From: Stenotrophomonas sp. ZAC14D1_NAIMI4_1
GTDB taxonomy: Bacteria > Pseudomonadota > Gammaproteobacteria > Xanthomonadales > Xanthomonadaceae
Assembly: GCF_003086775.1 (NCBI RefSeq)
Contig: NZ_CP026001.1
Span: 4,616,125-4,680,124, forward strand
Length of the DNA stretch: 64,000 bases
Direction: 5' to 3'
A program made the translations under genes and the position numbers. Positions 10,259 to 20,923 of this stretch are shown one piece after another; position 1 is the stretch's first letter, and each line of letters starts with the position of its first letter. The notes under the pieces are model-generated. The model searched no databases and was not told the DNA's origin. It saw only the letters and a program-made list of their open reading frames with translations.

Positions 10259-12088
10259 ATGGAACACCGGCTGCCGGCAGGCACGCCCGGGGCACCGCCC
10301 CCGTTGCCGCCAGGGCGCCTGCAGTTCGAGCAGGTGGCCGCTGCCGCACTGGCCGATGGCCTGATCGCCGAGCGTGACCGCGACCGCGTGCGCTTTTCGG
10401 CACAGGGCGCGCGCAACGCCAGCGAAGTACACCCGCTGGTGCTGCTGTCCAACCTCAAGCTGACCGCCAGCGAGGGCGGCGAGCTGAACCTGGAACGCCT
10501 GACCGAATGGCTGGCCCGGCGCACCGGCTGCCGCTACCTGCGCATCGACCCGACCCGCGTCGACGTCGCCTCGGTCACCGCCGTGGCCTCGCACGCCTAT
10601 GCCCGCCGCCACCGTTTCCTGCCGCTGGCGGTGGATGCCGAGCGCGTGCTGGTGGCCACCAGCGAGCCGCTGGCCCAGGAATGGCGCCGCGACCTGCAGC
10701 ACCTGACCCGGCGCCAGATCGAGCTGGCGATGGTCAATCCGCTCGACCTGCACCGCTACACGATGGAGTTCTTCGGGGTCACGCGCTCGGTGCGCGGGGC
10801 CCGCGGCGACGTGCGCGGCGAAGCCAACACCACCCTGCCCAGCTTCGAGCAGCTGGTCGAGCTCGGCCGGGCCGGTGATGTCAACGCCGATGACCAGCAC
10901 ATCGTCCACATCGTCGACTGGCTGCTGCAGTACGCCTACGAACAACGCGCCTCGGACATCCACCTGGAGCCGCGCCGCGAGATGGGGCGCATGCGCTTCC
11001 GCATCGATGGCGTGCTGCACAAGGTGTTCGAGGTGCCAGCGGCGGTGATGACCGCCGTGGTCAGCCGCATCAAGGTGCTCGGCCGCATGGACCTGGCCGA
11101 GCGCCGGCGCCCGCAGGACGGCCGCATCAAGACCCGTTCGCCGGGTGGCCGCGAAGTCGAAATGCGCCTGTCGACCATGCCCACCGCCTTCGGCGAGAAG
11201 TGCGTGATGCGCATCTTCGACCCGGACGCGGCCTTCAAGAGCATCGACCAGCTCGGCTTCAGCCCGCAGGAGGCGGCCGGCTGGAGCGCCCTGGTCGAGC
11301 GCCCGCACGGCATCGTGCTGGTCACCGGCCCCACCGGTTCGGGCAAGACCACCACCCTGTATTCCACCCTGAAGCGGCTGGCCACGCCGGACGTGAACGT
11401 GTGCACGGTGGAGGACCCGATCGAGATGATCTCGCCGGAGTTCAACCAGATGCAGGTGCAGGCCAACATCGACCTGGACTTCGCCAGCGGCGTGCGCACC
11501 CTGCTGCGGCAGGACCCGGACATCATCATGATCGGCGAGATCCGCGACCTGGAGACCGCGCAGATGGCGGTGCAGGCCTCGCTGACCGGCCATCTGGTGC
11601 TGTCCACCCTGCACACCAACGATGCGGCTTCGGCCATCACCCGACTGCTCGACATCGGCGTGCCGCATTACCTGCTGGCCAGCACCATCAACGGCATCCT
11701 GGCCCAGCGCCTGGTGCGCACCCTGTGCCCGCACTGCAAGCAGCCGCACACCCTCGGGCCCTCCGATTGGGCGGTGCTGGCTGATAGCCATGCTGCATAT
11801 CCAGATGCCGCCACGCCCTGTCGGCCGGTCGGTTGCCTGGAGTGCCGGCGCACCGGTTTCCTCGGCCGCATCGGCCTGTATGAGTTGCTGCCATTGGGTT
11901 CGCGGCTGCGCAGGCTGATCCGCGCGGACATGGATCTGGCCACGTTCGGCCGTGCCGCACAGGCTGAAGGACTGCGAACCCTGCGCCAGGCGGGGCTTGA
12001 AAAGGTGGCGCAGGGGCTGACTACAATCGAGGAAGTCCTGTCAGTCCTGCCGCCCCCGGATGAATCCAGCCCCGTTCCTGATCCTTGA
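10259..12088 (+). CDS. GspE/PulE-family type II secretion or pilus ATPase
   Basis: 609 residues. An N-terminal GspE-type domain occupies about residues 20-170. The catalytic domain has Walker A GPTGSGKT starting at residue 357, an Asp-box/Walker B region ([12 protein letters not shown]) and a His box (STLHTND). A zinc-binding C-M domain shows paired CxxC motifs (CPHC and CLEC). Such hexameric ATPases power type II secretion or type IV pilus assembly from the cytoplasmic face of the inner membrane. No other gsp or pil genes lie nearby, so its partner machine is encoded elsewhere. Its 3' end overlaps the next gene by 29 bases. Confidence 0.9.
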   Translation: MEHRLPAGTPGAPPPLPPGRLQFEQVAAAALADGLIAERDRDRVRFSAQGARNASEVHPLVLLSNLKLTASEGGELNLERLTEWLARRTGCRYLRIDPTRVDVASVTAVASHAYARRHRFLPLAVDAERVLVATSEPLAQEWRRDLQHLTRRQIELAMVNPLDLHRYTMEFFGVTRSVRGARGDVRGEANTTLPSFEQLVELGRAGDVNADDQHIVHIVDWLLQYAYEQRASDIHLEPRREMGRMRFRIDGVLHKVFEVPAAVMTAVVSRIKVLGRMDLAERRRPQDGRIKTRSPGGREVEMRLSTMPTAFGEKCVMRIFDPDAAFKSIDQLGFSPQEAAGWSALVERPHGIVLVTGPTGSGKTTTLYSTLKRLATPDVNVCTVEDPIEMISPEFNQMQVQANIDLDFASGVRTLLRQDPDIIMIGEIRDLETAQMAVQASLTGHLVLSTLHTNDAASAITRLLDIGVPHYLLASTINGILAQRLVRTLCPHCKQPHTLGPSDWAVLADSHAAYPDAATPCRPVGCLECRRTGFLGRIGLYELLPLGSRLRRLIRADMDLATFGRAAQAEGLRTLRQAGLEKVAQGLTTIEEVLSVLPPPDESSPVPDP

Positions 12089-12803
12089 AACCGGCCGCCC
12101 GGTGCCGTCCCTGCGGCGCTACGGTCGCTTTCCGCACTGGATCCGCGTCGCCGCCGGGCTGGAAGAACACGAAACGGTGGTGGTCGACGTCGAGCACGGC
12201 GACCACCTGCCCGACGCCCGCGCCTTTGCCGGCGTGCTGGTGACCGGCTCGGCCGCCTACGTCACCGACCATGCCGAGTGGAGCGAGCGCAGCGCCGCCT
12301 GGCTGCGCCAGGTGGCCCACGATGGCCTGCCGGTGTTTGGCATCTGCTACGGCCACCAGCTGCTGGCGCATGCGCTCGGCGGCGAAGTGGCCTACAACCC
12401 GGCCGGGCGCGAGTCGGGCACGATCGAACTGGCGCTGGACCCGGCCGCCGCCGAGGATCCCCTGTTCGGCGGCCTGCCCAGCCACTTCCCGGCCCACGCC
12501 ACCCACCTGCAGACCGTGCTGCGCGCGCCCGAGGGCGCCGCCGTGCTGGCGCGCTCGCCGCTGGATGGCTGCCATGCCTTCCGCTGGGGCCGCCAGGCCT
12601 GGGGCGTGCAGTTCCACCCCGAGTTCGCCACCCACCACATGCGTGGCTACATCCGCGCCCGCGCCGACTGCATCGGCCGCCACGGCGGCTGCGCACGCAG
12701 CATCGAGCGCGCGGTCAGCGCCGCGCCCCTGGCCCGCCAGCTGTTGCGCCGCTTCGTCCGCCAGGCCCGGTCTTCAGGTGCGGCCGGCGCAAAACAGGGA
12801 TAA
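12060..12803 (+). CDS. Class I glutamine amidotransferase-like protein
   Basis: 247 residues resembling GMP-synthase-type glutamine amidotransferases. The nucleophile is Cys96 in GICYGHQLLAHALGG, and the His186/Glu188 pair sits in FHPEF, so the full Cys-His-Glu triad is present. These enzymes release ammonia from glutamine or, in stand-alone forms, act on gamma-glutamyl bonds. The acceptor is unknown, since no synthetase domain is attached or adjacent. It starts inside the end of the GspE-like gene (29-base overlap), suggesting translational coupling. The C-terminal 40 residues are Arg/Ala-rich and probably disordered. Confidence 0.85.
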   Translation: MNPAPFLILETGRPVPSLRRYGRFPHWIRVAAGLEEHETVVVDVEHGDHLPDARAFAGVLVTGSAAYVTDHAEWSERSAAWLRQVAHDGLPVFGICYGHQLLAHALGGEVAYNPAGRESGTIELALDPAAAEDPLFGGLPSHFPAHATHLQTVLRAPEGAAVLARSPLDGCHAFRWGRQAWGVQFHPEFATHHMRGYIRARADCIGRHGGCARSIERAVSAAPLARQLLRRFVRQARSSGAAGAKQG

Positions 12804-12846
12804 TCCGCGACAGTAGGGCCGCGTGCCCTCCACCTGATCCCTTCGG

Positions 12847-13752
12847 ATGTCCATGAAAGAGATTCGCAAACTGCCAGCTTCATCGGGCGCCCAATGGTTG
12901 CTGGACACTTTCACCATGTACGGTCGCGCGCCGCTGCAGCTGGCACGGCTCGGCCTCCTCGGAATGGCTGTCACCTGGCTGGCAACCCTGCTGGCGGTGC
13001 TGTTGCCCAGCGTCATCGGCCTGGTGGTACAGGTCCTGTCACTGGCCATCGCACCCCTGCTGATCGGCGGAATGCTGTACGCCGTGGGCGAGATCGACCA
13101 TGGTCGCGAGGCAACGGCGTCGCACCTGCTGCAGCCGATCCGCAACCACCGCGTCAGCCACCTGCTGGTGCCGATGGCGATCTACGCGCTGGCCATCATC
13201 CTGCTGGGCGCGCTGCTGTACTTCATGATCGGCGCTGAGGGCTTCAAGGCCTTTGGTGATGTCTGGGGACAGATGCAGGAAGTGGCCAGGAGTGGCCAGC
13301 CCATGAGCGAACAGCAGACCATGGCGCTGATGGCCGACCTGCCAGTCAAGCGCATCCTGCTGTGGCTGGTGCTGGTGACCGTCGCGCTGGTGGCGCTGGT
13401 GATGGCCATGTTCACCCAGCCGGCACTGGTGGTGTTCGACCGGCAGAGCGGCATGCACGCGCTGCGCCTGAGCCTGCAGGGCTGCATCGAGAACATCGGC
13501 GCGGTGCTGGTGTTCAGCGTGCTGGGCCTGATCACCCTGTTCTTCGCCTACCTCGGCCTCACCATCCTCACCGCCATCGCGATATACGTGGCTGGGCCGA
13601 TGTTCGCTGCATTCGTCGGCCAGGTCATCACCTATACGGTGTTCCTGCCGCTGTACATGGGCGCGATCTACGCGGCCTGGAAGCAGATGTTCGCGCACCG
13701 CGGCCGCGTGCAGGAAACAGCCGACACCGGCAGCGACGTCTTCCACGCCTGA
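12847..13752 (+). CDS. BPSS1780-like integral membrane protein
   Basis: 301 residues (a second ATG two codons on is equally plausible). About six membrane-spanning segments are visible, in two blocks (residues about 35-80 and 100-130, then 170-280), separated by a soluble loop around 130-165. The pattern, with the N-terminal KLPASSGAQWLLD-like start, matches the BPSS1780 family of proteobacterial membrane proteins. No biochemical function is known to me for that family. It lies 43 bases after the amidotransferase and may share its transcript. Convergent with tatC. Confidence 0.7.
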   Translation: MSMKEIRKLPASSGAQWLLDTFTMYGRAPLQLARLGLLGMAVTWLATLLAVLLPSVIGLVVQVLSLAIAPLLIGGMLYAVGEIDHGREATASHLLQPIRNHRVSHLLVPMAIYALAIILLGALLYFMIGAEGFKAFGDVWGQMQEVARSGQPMSEQQTMALMADLPVKRILLWLVLVTVALVALVMAMFTQPALVVFDRQSGMHALRLSLQGCIENIGAVLVFSVLGLITLFFAYLGLTILTAIAIYVAGPMFAAFVGQVITYTVFLPLYMGAIYAAWKQMFAHRGRVQETADTGSDVFHA

Positions 13753-13763
13753 CCTGCACCTGG

Positions 13764-13826
13764 GTAGATCCACGCCATGCGTGGATGAAACGGACCAACG
13801 CGCAACGCCGGGCCATGCCCGGCGTT
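13764..13826. repeat. Two GTAG/REP-like hairpins between convergent genes
   Basis: GTAGATCCACGCCATGCGTGGAT lies at 13764-13786, a GTAG-headed palindrome. A second dyad, AACGCCGGGCCATGCCCGGCGTT, lies at 13804-13826. Both sit between the ends of the membrane-protein gene and tatC, where they could stabilise or end both transcripts. No U-tract follows, so a classic intrinsic terminator is not claimed. Confidence 0.75.
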
Positions 13827-13832
13827 CCCCTA

Positions 13833-14582
13833 TCAGGCTGCGGGCTTCTTCACCACTGAAGACGGCACCAGCCAGCGCGCGGCGTGGATGCCCAGCTCGT
13901 ACAGCAGGCACATCGGGATCGCCAGCATCAGCTGCGACACCACGTCCGGCGGGGTCAGCACCGCCGCCAGCACGAAGATGCCGACGATCGCGTAGCCACG
14001 GCCTTCCTTGAACTGCTGCGGCGTCACCCAGCCCAGCAGCACCAGGATCACCATCGCCACCGGCAGCTCGAAGCTGCCACCGAAGGCGAAGAAGATCGCC
14101 AGCACGAAGTCCAGGTAGGCGTTCGCGTCCGGGGTGATCGCGATCACTTCCGGGCTGAAGGTGGTGAGGAAGTGGAACACCGCCGGCAGCACCAGGAAGT
14201 AGGCGAACGCACAGCCGGTGTAGAACAGCAGCACCGACGACACCAGCAGCGGCACCGCCAGGCGCTTCTCGCGCGCGTACAGGCCCGGTGCGACGAAGGC
14301 CCACAGCTGGTACAGCAGCCACGGCACGGCCACGAACAGGGCGACGAAGCAGGTCAGCTTCAGCGGCGCGAAGAAGGCACCGGCCGGGTTGGTGGCGATC
14401 ATCGTCTGCCCGTTCGGCAGCTGCGACACCAGCGGTTCGGCCAGCGTGTTGTAAAGCTTCTGGGTGAACGGCAGCAGGCCCAGCAGCACCACGCCAAAGC
14501 CCAGCAGTGCGCGGATCAGGCGCGCGCGCAGTTCAACCAGGTGCTCGACCAGCGAGCTTTCGCCGAAATCATGTTCGCTCAT
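13833..14582 (-). CDS. tatC: Sec-independent protein translocase TatC
   Basis: 249 residues with six membrane segments and the conserved N-terminal cytoplasmic region (SLVEHLVELRARLIRALLG). TatC is the receptor for twin-arginine signal peptides and exports folded, often cofactor-bearing proteins across the inner membrane. Its ATG overlaps the tatB stop (ATGA), and it is third in tatA-tatB-tatC. It ends near REP-like hairpins. No anomaly is seen. Confidence 0.97.
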   Translation of the reverse strand: MSEHDFGESSLVEHLVELRARLIRALLGFGVVLLGLLPFTQKLYNTLAEPLVSQLPNGQTMIATNPAGAFFAPLKLTCFVALFVAVPWLLYQLWAFVAPGLYAREKRLAVPLLVSSVLLFYTGCAFAYFLVLPAVFHFLTTFSPEVIAITPDANAYLDFVLAIFFAFGGSFELPVAMVILVLLGWVTPQQFKEGRGYAIVGIFVLAAVLTPPDVVSQLMLAIPMCLLYELGIHAARWLVPSSVVKKPAA

Positions 14583-15052
14583 GGCTGGCGCTCCGGCGGA
14601 ACGGGCGCATCGGCCATGTGGTTGGCGGGCGCATCCGCGGAAACGTCGGTAGAGGTGGGCGGCATCGAACCGCCGTCCTGCGCCGCTGCGGGCACCGCGG
14701 GGTCTTCTGCCAGGTGCGGCGGCGTCTGCGCCGGGGCCGGCGCGCGCACTTCCCGGGCCAGGTCATCGCCCTGCTGCTGTGCTTCGCTCGCCTCGCGGCG
14801 CACCGCTTCGCCGCTGGCACGCAGCTGGTTTTCGGTGTCCTGCATGCCCTGCCGCACGTCCTGCATGTGCCGCTTGATCTCCTCGGCCTGCAGTTCGCGC
14901 TCCAGTTCCTGCTTCACTGAATCCCACTGGTTGCGGGCGCGACGCACCCACAGGCCGGCGAAGCGGGCCGCCTTGGGCAGGCGCTCGGGACCGAGCACCA
15001 CCAGGGCGACCACTGCAATCACCAGCAGTTCGCTGAAACCAATATCAAACAC
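14579..15052 (-). CDS. tatB: Sec-independent translocase subunit TatB
   Basis: 157 residues. The start MFDIGFSELLVIAVVALVVL is typical: a short N-terminus, one membrane segment, then a GPERLPKAAR hinge and an amphipathic helix. A long charged and then Pro/Ala-rich tail follows. TatB works with TatC in signal-peptide recognition before TatA is recruited. It sits 15 bases after tatA and overlaps tatC by four bases. Confidence 0.96.
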   Translation of the reverse strand: MFDIGFSELLVIAVVALVVLGPERLPKAARFAGLWVRRARNQWDSVKQELERELQAEEIKRHMQDVRQGMQDTENQLRASGEAVRREASEAQQQGDDLAREVRAPAPAQTPPHLAEDPAVPAAAQDGGSMPPTSTDVSADAPANHMADAPVPPERQP

Positions 15053-15067
15053 CGCAACCGCTCCGGA

Positions 15068-15295
15068 TCAACGCGAGTTGCGGTCGTGCTCGTCCTGCGC
15101 GGTGCGCGAGGCGTCCTGGCTGCGCGACTCGTCGCCCAGCTGCGCCGACGGCTTGTCGTCGTCGCGCATGCCCTTCTTGAATTCCTTCACCGCCGAGCCG
15201 AGATCCTTGGCGCCACTGGTCAGCCGCTTGGTGCCGAACACCAACAGAACCACGGCCAGGACAATCAACCAATGCCAGATGCTCAAACCGCCCAT
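15068..15295 (-). CDS. tatA: Sec-independent translocase subunit TatA
   Basis: 75 residues from the ATG at 15293-15295 ([20 protein letters not shown]). A longer frame adds 15 residues that do not match the family. It has the single N-terminal membrane helix, the Phe-Gly hinge (VFGTKRL), the amphipathic helix ([11 protein letters not shown]) and a short acidic, disordered tail. TatA oligomers form or weaken the membrane at the translocation site. First gene of tatABC. Confidence 0.95.
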   Translation of the reverse strand: MGGLSIWHWLIVLAVVLLVFGTKRLTSGAKDLGSAVKEFKKGMRDDDKPSAQLGDESRSQDASRTAQDEHDRNSR

Positions 15296-15369
15296 AAAGA
15301 CGCTCGTTACGTAGTGATCAGGCTGTCGAGCATAGCGCACCGGCTGTAAGCCGGCGCGCGTGACGAAAG

Positions 15370-16254
15370 TCAGTTGCCGCCCAGCGTCTCGGTACGGATC
15401 TCACCGTCGCCGACCGGCTGGAAACCCTGCTGCTGCGGCGGCGGGGTCTGCGGCATGTTCTGCAGCGGCGCGGTGGTCGCTTCGGCCGGGGCCGGGACCG
15501 GTGCCTGAACAGGCGCCTGGACCGGCGGCGGCGGGGCGCTGGCCGTGCTGCCGTTGCCGGTGCGGTTGTTGCGGGCGGCGTAGGTCGCCTCTTCCAGGCG
15601 GTCACGGAAGGCGACCACGTCCATCGACGGCGCACCGGCGGCTCGCCCTTCGAAGATCATCCGCGGCGTGGTATTGCTGCCGTAGGCATCGAGGTTGGCG
15701 GCATCGTCGATCTGCAGGACCGCGCCATCCAGGGCGACGCCGGCGAACAGGCCGCGGGCACGCGACCACGACCAGATCTCGGCCTTCAGCTGGCCATCGG
15801 TGGCGGCGGCGGCGTTGCGGCCCACCGGACCGGCGGCCACGCCGGCATCGGCGCCCAGGGTGAACTTGCCGTTGACCAGATTGTCCAGGCTGCGGTCGTT
15901 GCGGAACACCAGCACCACGTCGGAGGACTGCACGCCGGCCTGGAAGCCGATGCTGCCGCCGGTGAGCTTGATGAACACCGGGTTCGACCACGCGCCATTG
16001 GGCATGCGAACCGACATCAGGCCGTGGCCGCGGCGACCGCCGATGACCAGACCAGCCTTGATCGTGTCGGGAATGACGATGACCGCGCGGCCTTCGTCGA
16101 GCAATTTGTCCGGAATGCCCTGCTCGGGAATTTCCTGGATTTCAGCCAGCACACGCACCGCGTTGCGGGCGCGCTGGTCTTCCTGCGGTCCGGCCATGGC
16201 CTGGCTGGACAGCAGGCTGGCGGCGATCAGCAGGGCTTGGATCGGGCGACGCAT
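15370..16254 (-). CDS. Exported SYLF-domain lipid-binding protein
   Basis: 294 residues with a signal peptide ([21 protein letters not shown], cleavage after AMA). A SYLF/Ysc84-type domain covers about residues 25-220: [19 protein letters not shown], then the Gly-rich [17 protein letters not shown] and [21 protein letters not shown] Pro/Ala/Gln-rich tail follows. SYLF domains bind phosphoinositides in eukaryotes. The bacterial members are periplasmic or envelope-associated and of unknown role. It stands alone between tatA and the divergent hemH. Confidence 0.85.
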   Translation of the reverse strand: MRRPIQALLIAASLLSSQAMAGPQEDQRARNAVRVLAEIQEIPEQGIPDKLLDEGRAVIVIPDTIKAGLVIGGRRGHGLMSVRMPNGAWSNPVFIKLTGGSIGFQAGVQSSDVVLVFRNDRSLDNLVNGKFTLGADAGVAAGPVGRNAAAATDGQLKAEIWSWSRARGLFAGVALDGAVLQIDDAANLDAYGSNTTPRMIFEGRAAGAPSMDVVAFRDRLEEATYAARNNRTGNGSTASAPPPPVQAPVQAPVPAPAEATTAPLQNMPQTPPPQQQGFQPVGDGEIRTETLGGN

Positions 16255-16419
16255 GGCGGGCTCCAGAAGTCAGTCCATAGGAAGATATAGCAAGTGACTG
16301 AAATTAGTAGCGTTGTCATGAATATCCAATGAGCGCGGCCCATTCGGATAAACCCCCTGCATCGATACGATCCAAACCCTGCATCCCGGCGCGGCGTCGG
16401 ATCGGCGACAATATCGACC

Positions 16420-17382
16420 ATGCTCGACGCACCCGATACCGCCGTGCTGGCGGTCAACCTAGGCACGCCCGAGACGCCGACGGCTCCCGCCGTACGCCGT
16501 TACCTGGCTGAATTCCTGTCCGACCCCCGCGTGGTCTCGATTCCGGCGCTGCTCTGGCAGCCGTTGCTGCGCGGGCTGATCCTGCCGTTGCGCAGCGGCC
16601 GTTCAGCGGCGAAGTACGCCCTGGTGTGGCTGCCGGAAGGCTCGCCGCTGATGGTGCATACCCGCCGCCTGGCCGAAGCCATGCAGGCGCTGCTGCCCAA
16701 TCTGCGGGTGCGCCATGCCATGCGCTACGGCGCGCCCGCGCTCACCGCCGAGCTCGACCGCCTGGCCACCGAAGGCGTGCGCCGCATCGTCGTGCTGCCG
16801 CTGTACCCGCAGTATTCGACCACCACCACCGCGTCGATCGAAGACCGCGTCGATGCGTGGCAGCGCCGCCATCCCGGCATCACCATCAGCCTGGTGCAGG
16901 ATTACTCGATCGACCCGGACTGGGTCGCCGCCGTCGCCGGCTCCATCCAGCGCTACTGGCAGCAGCACGGCCGTGGCCAGAAGCTGGTGTTCTCCTTCCA
17001 CGGCATCCCCCAGCGGTTGGCCGATGCCGGCGATCCATACCCGCAGCGCTGCGAAGCCAGCGCGCAGGCCATCGCCAAGGCACTGGGCCTGGCCGCCGAC
17101 GAATGGCAGCTCGGTTACCAGTCGCGCTTCGGCCGCGAACGCTGGTTGCAGCCCTACGCCGAGCCCAGCCTGTGGGCACTGGCCGAGGCCGGGGTGAAAA
17201 AGATCGACGTGGTCTGCCCCGGTTTTGCCACCGACTGCCTGGAAACACTGGAAGAAGTGGCGATGGGCTTCACCGAGACGCTGGCCGAGCGCGGCGCGCA
17301 GATGCGCTATATCCCGTGCCTGAATGCCGAGCCCGAACACGCCCGCGCCCTGGCACGCCTGGCCGTGGCATCGCTGGCATGA
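16420..17382 (+). CDS. hemH: Ferrochelatase
   Basis: 320 residues. HemH inserts ferrous iron into protoporphyrin IX in the last step of haem synthesis. The N-terminal [13 protein letters not shown], the active-site His194 in FSFHGIP and the C-terminal [16 protein letters not shown] are the expected family motifs. The start [17 protein letters not shown] gives a normal length. Its stop overlaps the ATG of the following hydrolase gene (ATGA), so the two are coupled. Confidence 0.96.
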   Translation: MLDAPDTAVLAVNLGTPETPTAPAVRRYLAEFLSDPRVVSIPALLWQPLLRGLILPLRSGRSAAKYALVWLPEGSPLMVHTRRLAEAMQALLPNLRVRHAMRYGAPALTAELDRLATEGVRRIVVLPLYPQYSTTTTASIEDRVDAWQRRHPGITISLVQDYSIDPDWVAAVAGSIQRYWQQHGRGQKLVFSFHGIPQRLADAGDPYPQRCEASAQAIAKALGLAADEWQLGYQSRFGRERWLQPYAEPSLWALAEAGVKKIDVVCPGFATDCLETLEEVAMGFTETLAERGAQMRYIPCLNAEPEHARALARLAVASLA

Positions 17383-18224
17383 GCCTGCAACCGTTCGCGA
17401 TGGACATCGCCGGTGCGCGCGTGGCCGGCCTGCGCGGTGGCCACGCCGGCGGTACCCGCGTGCTGGCCTTGCATGGCTGGTTGGACAACGCCGCCAGCTT
17501 CGTGCCGCTGGCCCCGCGCCTGCCCGATCTGGACCTGGTGGCCATCGACCTGCCTGGCCACGGCCACAGCGCACACCTGCCGGCGGGCGCGGTCTACACC
17601 ACGCCGGCAGCGATCACCCACGTGCTCGATGTCGCCGACGCGCTGGGCTGGGACCGCTTCACCTTGATGGGCCATTCGATGGGTGCCGGCATCGCCAGCC
17701 TCACCGCAGCGGTCAGTGACCGGGTTGAGCGGCTGATCGCCATCGAAGCACTGGGCGGCCTGCGCGGGCCGGAAGAAGAAACCGCCGACCGCCTGCGCGA
17801 GCATGTGACGGCCACCCGCGCCCTGGCCCGGAAGCAGCTGCGGGTATTCCCCGAACTGGCCGCGCCGATCCGCGCGCGGATGATGACCAACCAGCTCAGC
17901 GAGGGCTGTGCCCGCCTGCTGGTCGAGCGCGGCGTCGAGCCGGTCGAAGGCGGCTATCGCTGGTGCAGCGACCCGCGGCTGATGCTGCCCACCGCCATCC
18001 GCCTCAGCGAAGGGCAGATCGACAACCTGCTGCAGGCCATCGCCTGCCCCACCCAGGTCATCTACGCCACGCCGGCACAGTCCTACTATCCCGAGCCGGG
18101 TCGCAGCCAGCGCCTGCAGCACCTGCGCGATGGCCGCCTGGCCGTGTTCCCGGGCAACCACCACCTGCACATGGAACAGCCGGCGCAGATCGCCGAGGTC
18201 ATCAACGGCTTCCTCGCCAGTTGA
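17379..18224 (+). CDS. Alpha/beta-fold hydrolase
   Basis: 281 residues. Visible features are the oxyanion-hole motif LHGWLD, the nucleophile elbow GHSMGAG with Ser100, and a C-terminal His in NHHLHMEQ (His261 or 262). The family is that of MhpC/epoxide-hydrolase-like esterases; the substrate cannot be read from the sequence. The ATG overlaps the hemH stop. An open frame extends far upstream over hemH in another register, but only this start gives a normal N-terminus ([20 protein letters not shown]). Confidence 0.9.
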   Translation: MSLQPFAMDIAGARVAGLRGGHAGGTRVLALHGWLDNAASFVPLAPRLPDLDLVAIDLPGHGHSAHLPAGAVYTTPAAITHVLDVADALGWDRFTLMGHSMGAGIASLTAAVSDRVERLIAIEALGGLRGPEEETADRLREHVTATRALARKQLRVFPELAAPIRARMMTNQLSEGCARLLVERGVEPVEGGYRWCSDPRLMLPTAIRLSEGQIDNLLQAIACPTQVIYATPAQSYYPEPGRSQRLQHLRDGRLAVFPGNHHLHMEQPAQIAEVINGFLAS

Positions 18225-18534
18225 TGGCGATGCTCCAACGCAACGGCGGCTGAGCGGGGACGGCCGCGCGCGCTTCACTCCACGCGCGCACGGCCGATAG
18301 AACAGTTGCGGGCCCCTGCGCCCGCTGTACGCGGGCCCGGTCGGGCCTGCGGCTGTTCGTGGTCCTGCAAGGAAGCCCGCATGCCTGTCTGTCCGCACCG
18401 CCGCCCACAGGACGTGGCCCCGGCGCCTGCCATCCGCACCTTTTCCCCCTGCGCAATCCTGGCCCTGCCATCGCCACGCCCTCGTGCGTGCCGGTACGCG
18501 GGGCCGTTGCCGTTCGTTGATCCAGGAGTCGTCG
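18225..18534. other. Non-coding leader before the chemoreceptor gene
   Basis: 310 bases without a credible gene. They contain a GC-rich imperfect dyad near 18310-18350 (GGGCCC...GCGGGCCC). A ribosome-binding site AGGAG ends about nine bases before the next ATG. I looked for a c-di-GMP-I riboswitch core and found none. Confidence 0.5.
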
Positions 18535-20637
18535 ATGTCCGTTGCATCCCCCCGCCCGCCCGACCAGGGCCGCCTTCCCTACCTGCAGCAACTGGCACGG
18601 CGTGGTGACCGCCGCCTGCTGCTGGGCAGCGCTGCCATGGCCCTGCTTGGGCTTGGCGCTGCATTGAGTGGCCACGGCGGCCTGGCCGGCGTGCTGGCGG
18701 CGACCGTGGTGGCGCCCGCCGCGTGGCTGGGCGGCCCGCACGCAGGCAGGGCGCTGGCCCGCAATGGGCTGGCCGTCATCGTTGCCACGCAGCTGGCCTT
18801 GCTCTGCCACCTCGGTGGTCTCAACCCGGCCTTGCCGATCGGCCTGCTGCTGGCCGCGCTGCTCGCCCATCGTGATCGCCCGCCGCTGTGGCTCGCCGGC
18901 GCGGTCGGGGTGATCGTCCTGCTGCTGCCGCTGCTGCAGGGCGCGGCGATACTGCCGGCCGTGCTGCACGCCACAGCGCTGGCCGCGCTGGCCATCGTGC
19001 TCGGGCAGACCGCAGCACGCCTGCGCCAGCAGAGCGAAGCGCTCGGCCATGGCCCGAAGCGACTGGCTGCGCTGGCGCGCGCCATCGCCACCGGCGCCGA
19101 TCTGTCCGCGCACAGCAACGTGCAGGATTACGCCGCAGGTTCGCTCGCCCATGCACTGGCCGACACCGCCCGCCACGTGCAGGCGCAGCGGGAGCGGCAG
19201 GCACAGGCGCATGCGGACAACGCGCAGATCCGCCAGGCACTGGATGTCTCGCGCACGGCGATGATGATCGCCGACAACGACCACGTGATCCGCTACGTGA
19301 ACCGTTCGGTGGTGGCCCTGCTGCGCAACCAGCAGGCGACGCTGCGCCAGGCCTTCCCCGATTTCGATGCCGAGCAGCTGGTCGGCAGCAGCATCCATCG
19401 TTTCCACGCCAACCCCGAGCGCATCCGCGCCATCCTCAACGGCCTGCAGGTCACCCACAACGGCAAGATCCAGATCGGGCCGGTGCATTTCGCCCAGGTC
19501 GTCACCCCGGTGTTCGATGTCCAGGGCACCCGGCTCGGCTTTGCCGTGGAATGGCATGACCGCACCCATGAGCTGACGCTGGAAAACGCCGTGGCCGGCA
19601 TCGTTGCGGCCGCGGCCGCCGGCGACCTCGAACAGCGCCTGCAGGCCAGCGAGGGGGCCAGCTTCCTGGATGGCCTGACCGGTGGCATCAACCAGTTGAT
19701 GGCCACGGTGGGTGGCACGGTCGAAGAGGTTCGACAGATGCTGGCCGCACTGGCCCGCGGTGAGCTGGACCGCCGCATGGAAGGCGAGTACCACGGCGCC
19801 TTCGCCGCCATCCAGCGCGATGCCAACGCCACCGCGACCCAGCTGGCGCGCATGGTCGGTCGCATCCAGCGCAGTGCCGGTGCCATCCGCGGCGCCGCCA
19901 GCGAGATCGCGGCCGGCAACGATGCCCTGTCCGAGCGCAGCGAGCGCCAGGCCGCGCACCTGCAGGAAACCGCGGCGTCGATGGAGGAATTGACTGCCAC
20001 CGTGCGGCAGAACGCCAGCCATGCGCGCCAGGCCAGTGATCTGGCCGCGACCACACAGGACGCGGCGAACGACGGCAACCAGGCGATGCAGCGGGTGGTC
20101 GACACCATGCAGGCCATCGAGGCGGCGTCGCGGCGCATCGGTGACATCACCGGCGTGATTGATGGCATCGCCTTCCAGACGAACATCCTGGCCCTCAACG
20201 CCGCCGTCGAAGCTGCCCGCGCAGGGGAGCAGGGACGTGGCTTCGCCGTGGTGGCCAGTGAGGTCCGCGTGCTGGCCCAGCGCTCGGCGGCGGCCGCGCA
20301 GGAGATCAAGAAACTGATCGACGAAGCCGGCCGTGAAGTGGGAGCCGGCGCGCAGCTGGTGGCCGATGCCGGGCAGCGCATGCAGGGCATCGTCGGCGGC
20401 GTGCAGAGCGTGAGTGCGTTGATGCAGGAGATTTCCGCTGCTTCGCAGGAGCAGTCCAGCGGCATCGAGCAGATCAACCAGACGGTCGTGCAGATGGACC
20501 AGGCGACGCAGCAGAACGCGGCCCTGGTGGAGGAAGCCACTGCCGCCGCACGCGAACTGCAGGTACAGGCGGGCACGTTGAGTGAAGCGGTGGCGGTGTT
20601 CCGCCAGCAGGAAACGCGGGACGTGGCGCTGGCCTGA
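18535..20637 (+). CDS. Methyl-accepting chemotaxis protein with PAS domain
   Basis: 700 residues from the ATG at 18535, which has AGGAG just upstream; a 17-codon longer frame lacks a site. The first 165 residues hold several hydrophobic segments with almost no periplasmic loop. A PAS-like domain follows (about 220-340), then a HAMP-like helical stretch. The methyl-accepting signalling domain has its conserved hairpin tip near [29 protein letters not shown]. It couples to CheA/CheW. With no periplasmic sensor domain, the input is probably intracellular through PAS, as in Aer-like receptors. No C-terminal CheR/CheB-tethering pentapeptide is present. No che genes lie nearby. Confidence 0.9.
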   Translation: MSVASPRPPDQGRLPYLQQLARRGDRRLLLGSAAMALLGLGAALSGHGGLAGVLAATVVAPAAWLGGPHAGRALARNGLAVIVATQLALLCHLGGLNPALPIGLLLAALLAHRDRPPLWLAGAVGVIVLLLPLLQGAAILPAVLHATALAALAIVLGQTAARLRQQSEALGHGPKRLAALARAIATGADLSAHSNVQDYAAGSLAHALADTARHVQAQRERQAQAHADNAQIRQALDVSRTAMMIADNDHVIRYVNRSVVALLRNQQATLRQAFPDFDAEQLVGSSIHRFHANPERIRAILNGLQVTHNGKIQIGPVHFAQVVTPVFDVQGTRLGFAVEWHDRTHELTLENAVAGIVAAAAAGDLEQRLQASEGASFLDGLTGGINQLMATVGGTVEEVRQMLAALARGELDRRMEGEYHGAFAAIQRDANATATQLARMVGRIQRSAGAIRGAASEIAAGNDALSERSERQAAHLQETAASMEELTATVRQNASHARQASDLAATTQDAANDGNQAMQRVVDTMQAIEAASRRIGDITGVIDGIAFQTNILALNAAVEAARAGEQGRGFAVVASEVRVLAQRSAAAAQEIKKLIDEAGREVGAGAQLVADAGQRMQGIVGGVQSVSALMQEISAASQEQSSGIEQINQTVVQMDQATQQNAALVEEATAAARELQVQAGTLSEAVAVFRQQETRDVALA

Positions 20638-20659
20638 GGCCGGGCAGTTGCGATGGGCG

Positions 20660-20872
20660 GGTGCCAACCCTGGTTGGCACCTTGCTTTCCACGGACGCGG
20701 TTGCCGTGCCTGTGCCTGTGCCGGCCAACGGCCGGCACTACCGCGTTGCGTGGATCTACATGGGGCCACCCCATCCACGCGCCGGTGCTCTGGTAGATGC
20801 CAACCTTGGTTGGCACCGCCGTTCCTGCAGGCGCGGACGCCGCGCCTGTGCCGGCCAGCGGCCGGCACTACC
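20660..20872. repeat. Cluster of four SMAG-type hairpins
   Basis: Four GC-rich dyads of two sequence subtypes alternate. GGTGCCAACCCTGGTTGGCACC is at about 20660-20681, and a TGCCGGCCAACGGCCGGCA type ending in CTACC is at about 20719-20742. GGTAGATGCCAACCTTGGTTGGCACC, split as two halves, is at about 20792-20817, and another GCCGGCCAGCGGCCGGC dyad ending in CTACC is at about 20848-20872. Two carry the GTAG signature in opposite orientation. They lie between the chemoreceptor gene and the ribosomal terminator. Confidence 0.85.
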
Positions 20873-20923
20873 GGTGTTGCTCCGTGCAGTTCATGGGTGC
20901 GGCGTGATCAATCACGCGCAAAG

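Noticed and set aside
18225..18534. c-di-GMP riboswitch before the chemoreceptor
   Set aside because: No match to the conserved core of the class could be found by eye.
18202..20868. 888-codon minus-strand open frame opposite the chemoreceptor gene
   Set aside because: Crosses REP hairpins and intergenic DNA, has no family resemblance, and the chemoreceptor frame is clearly real.
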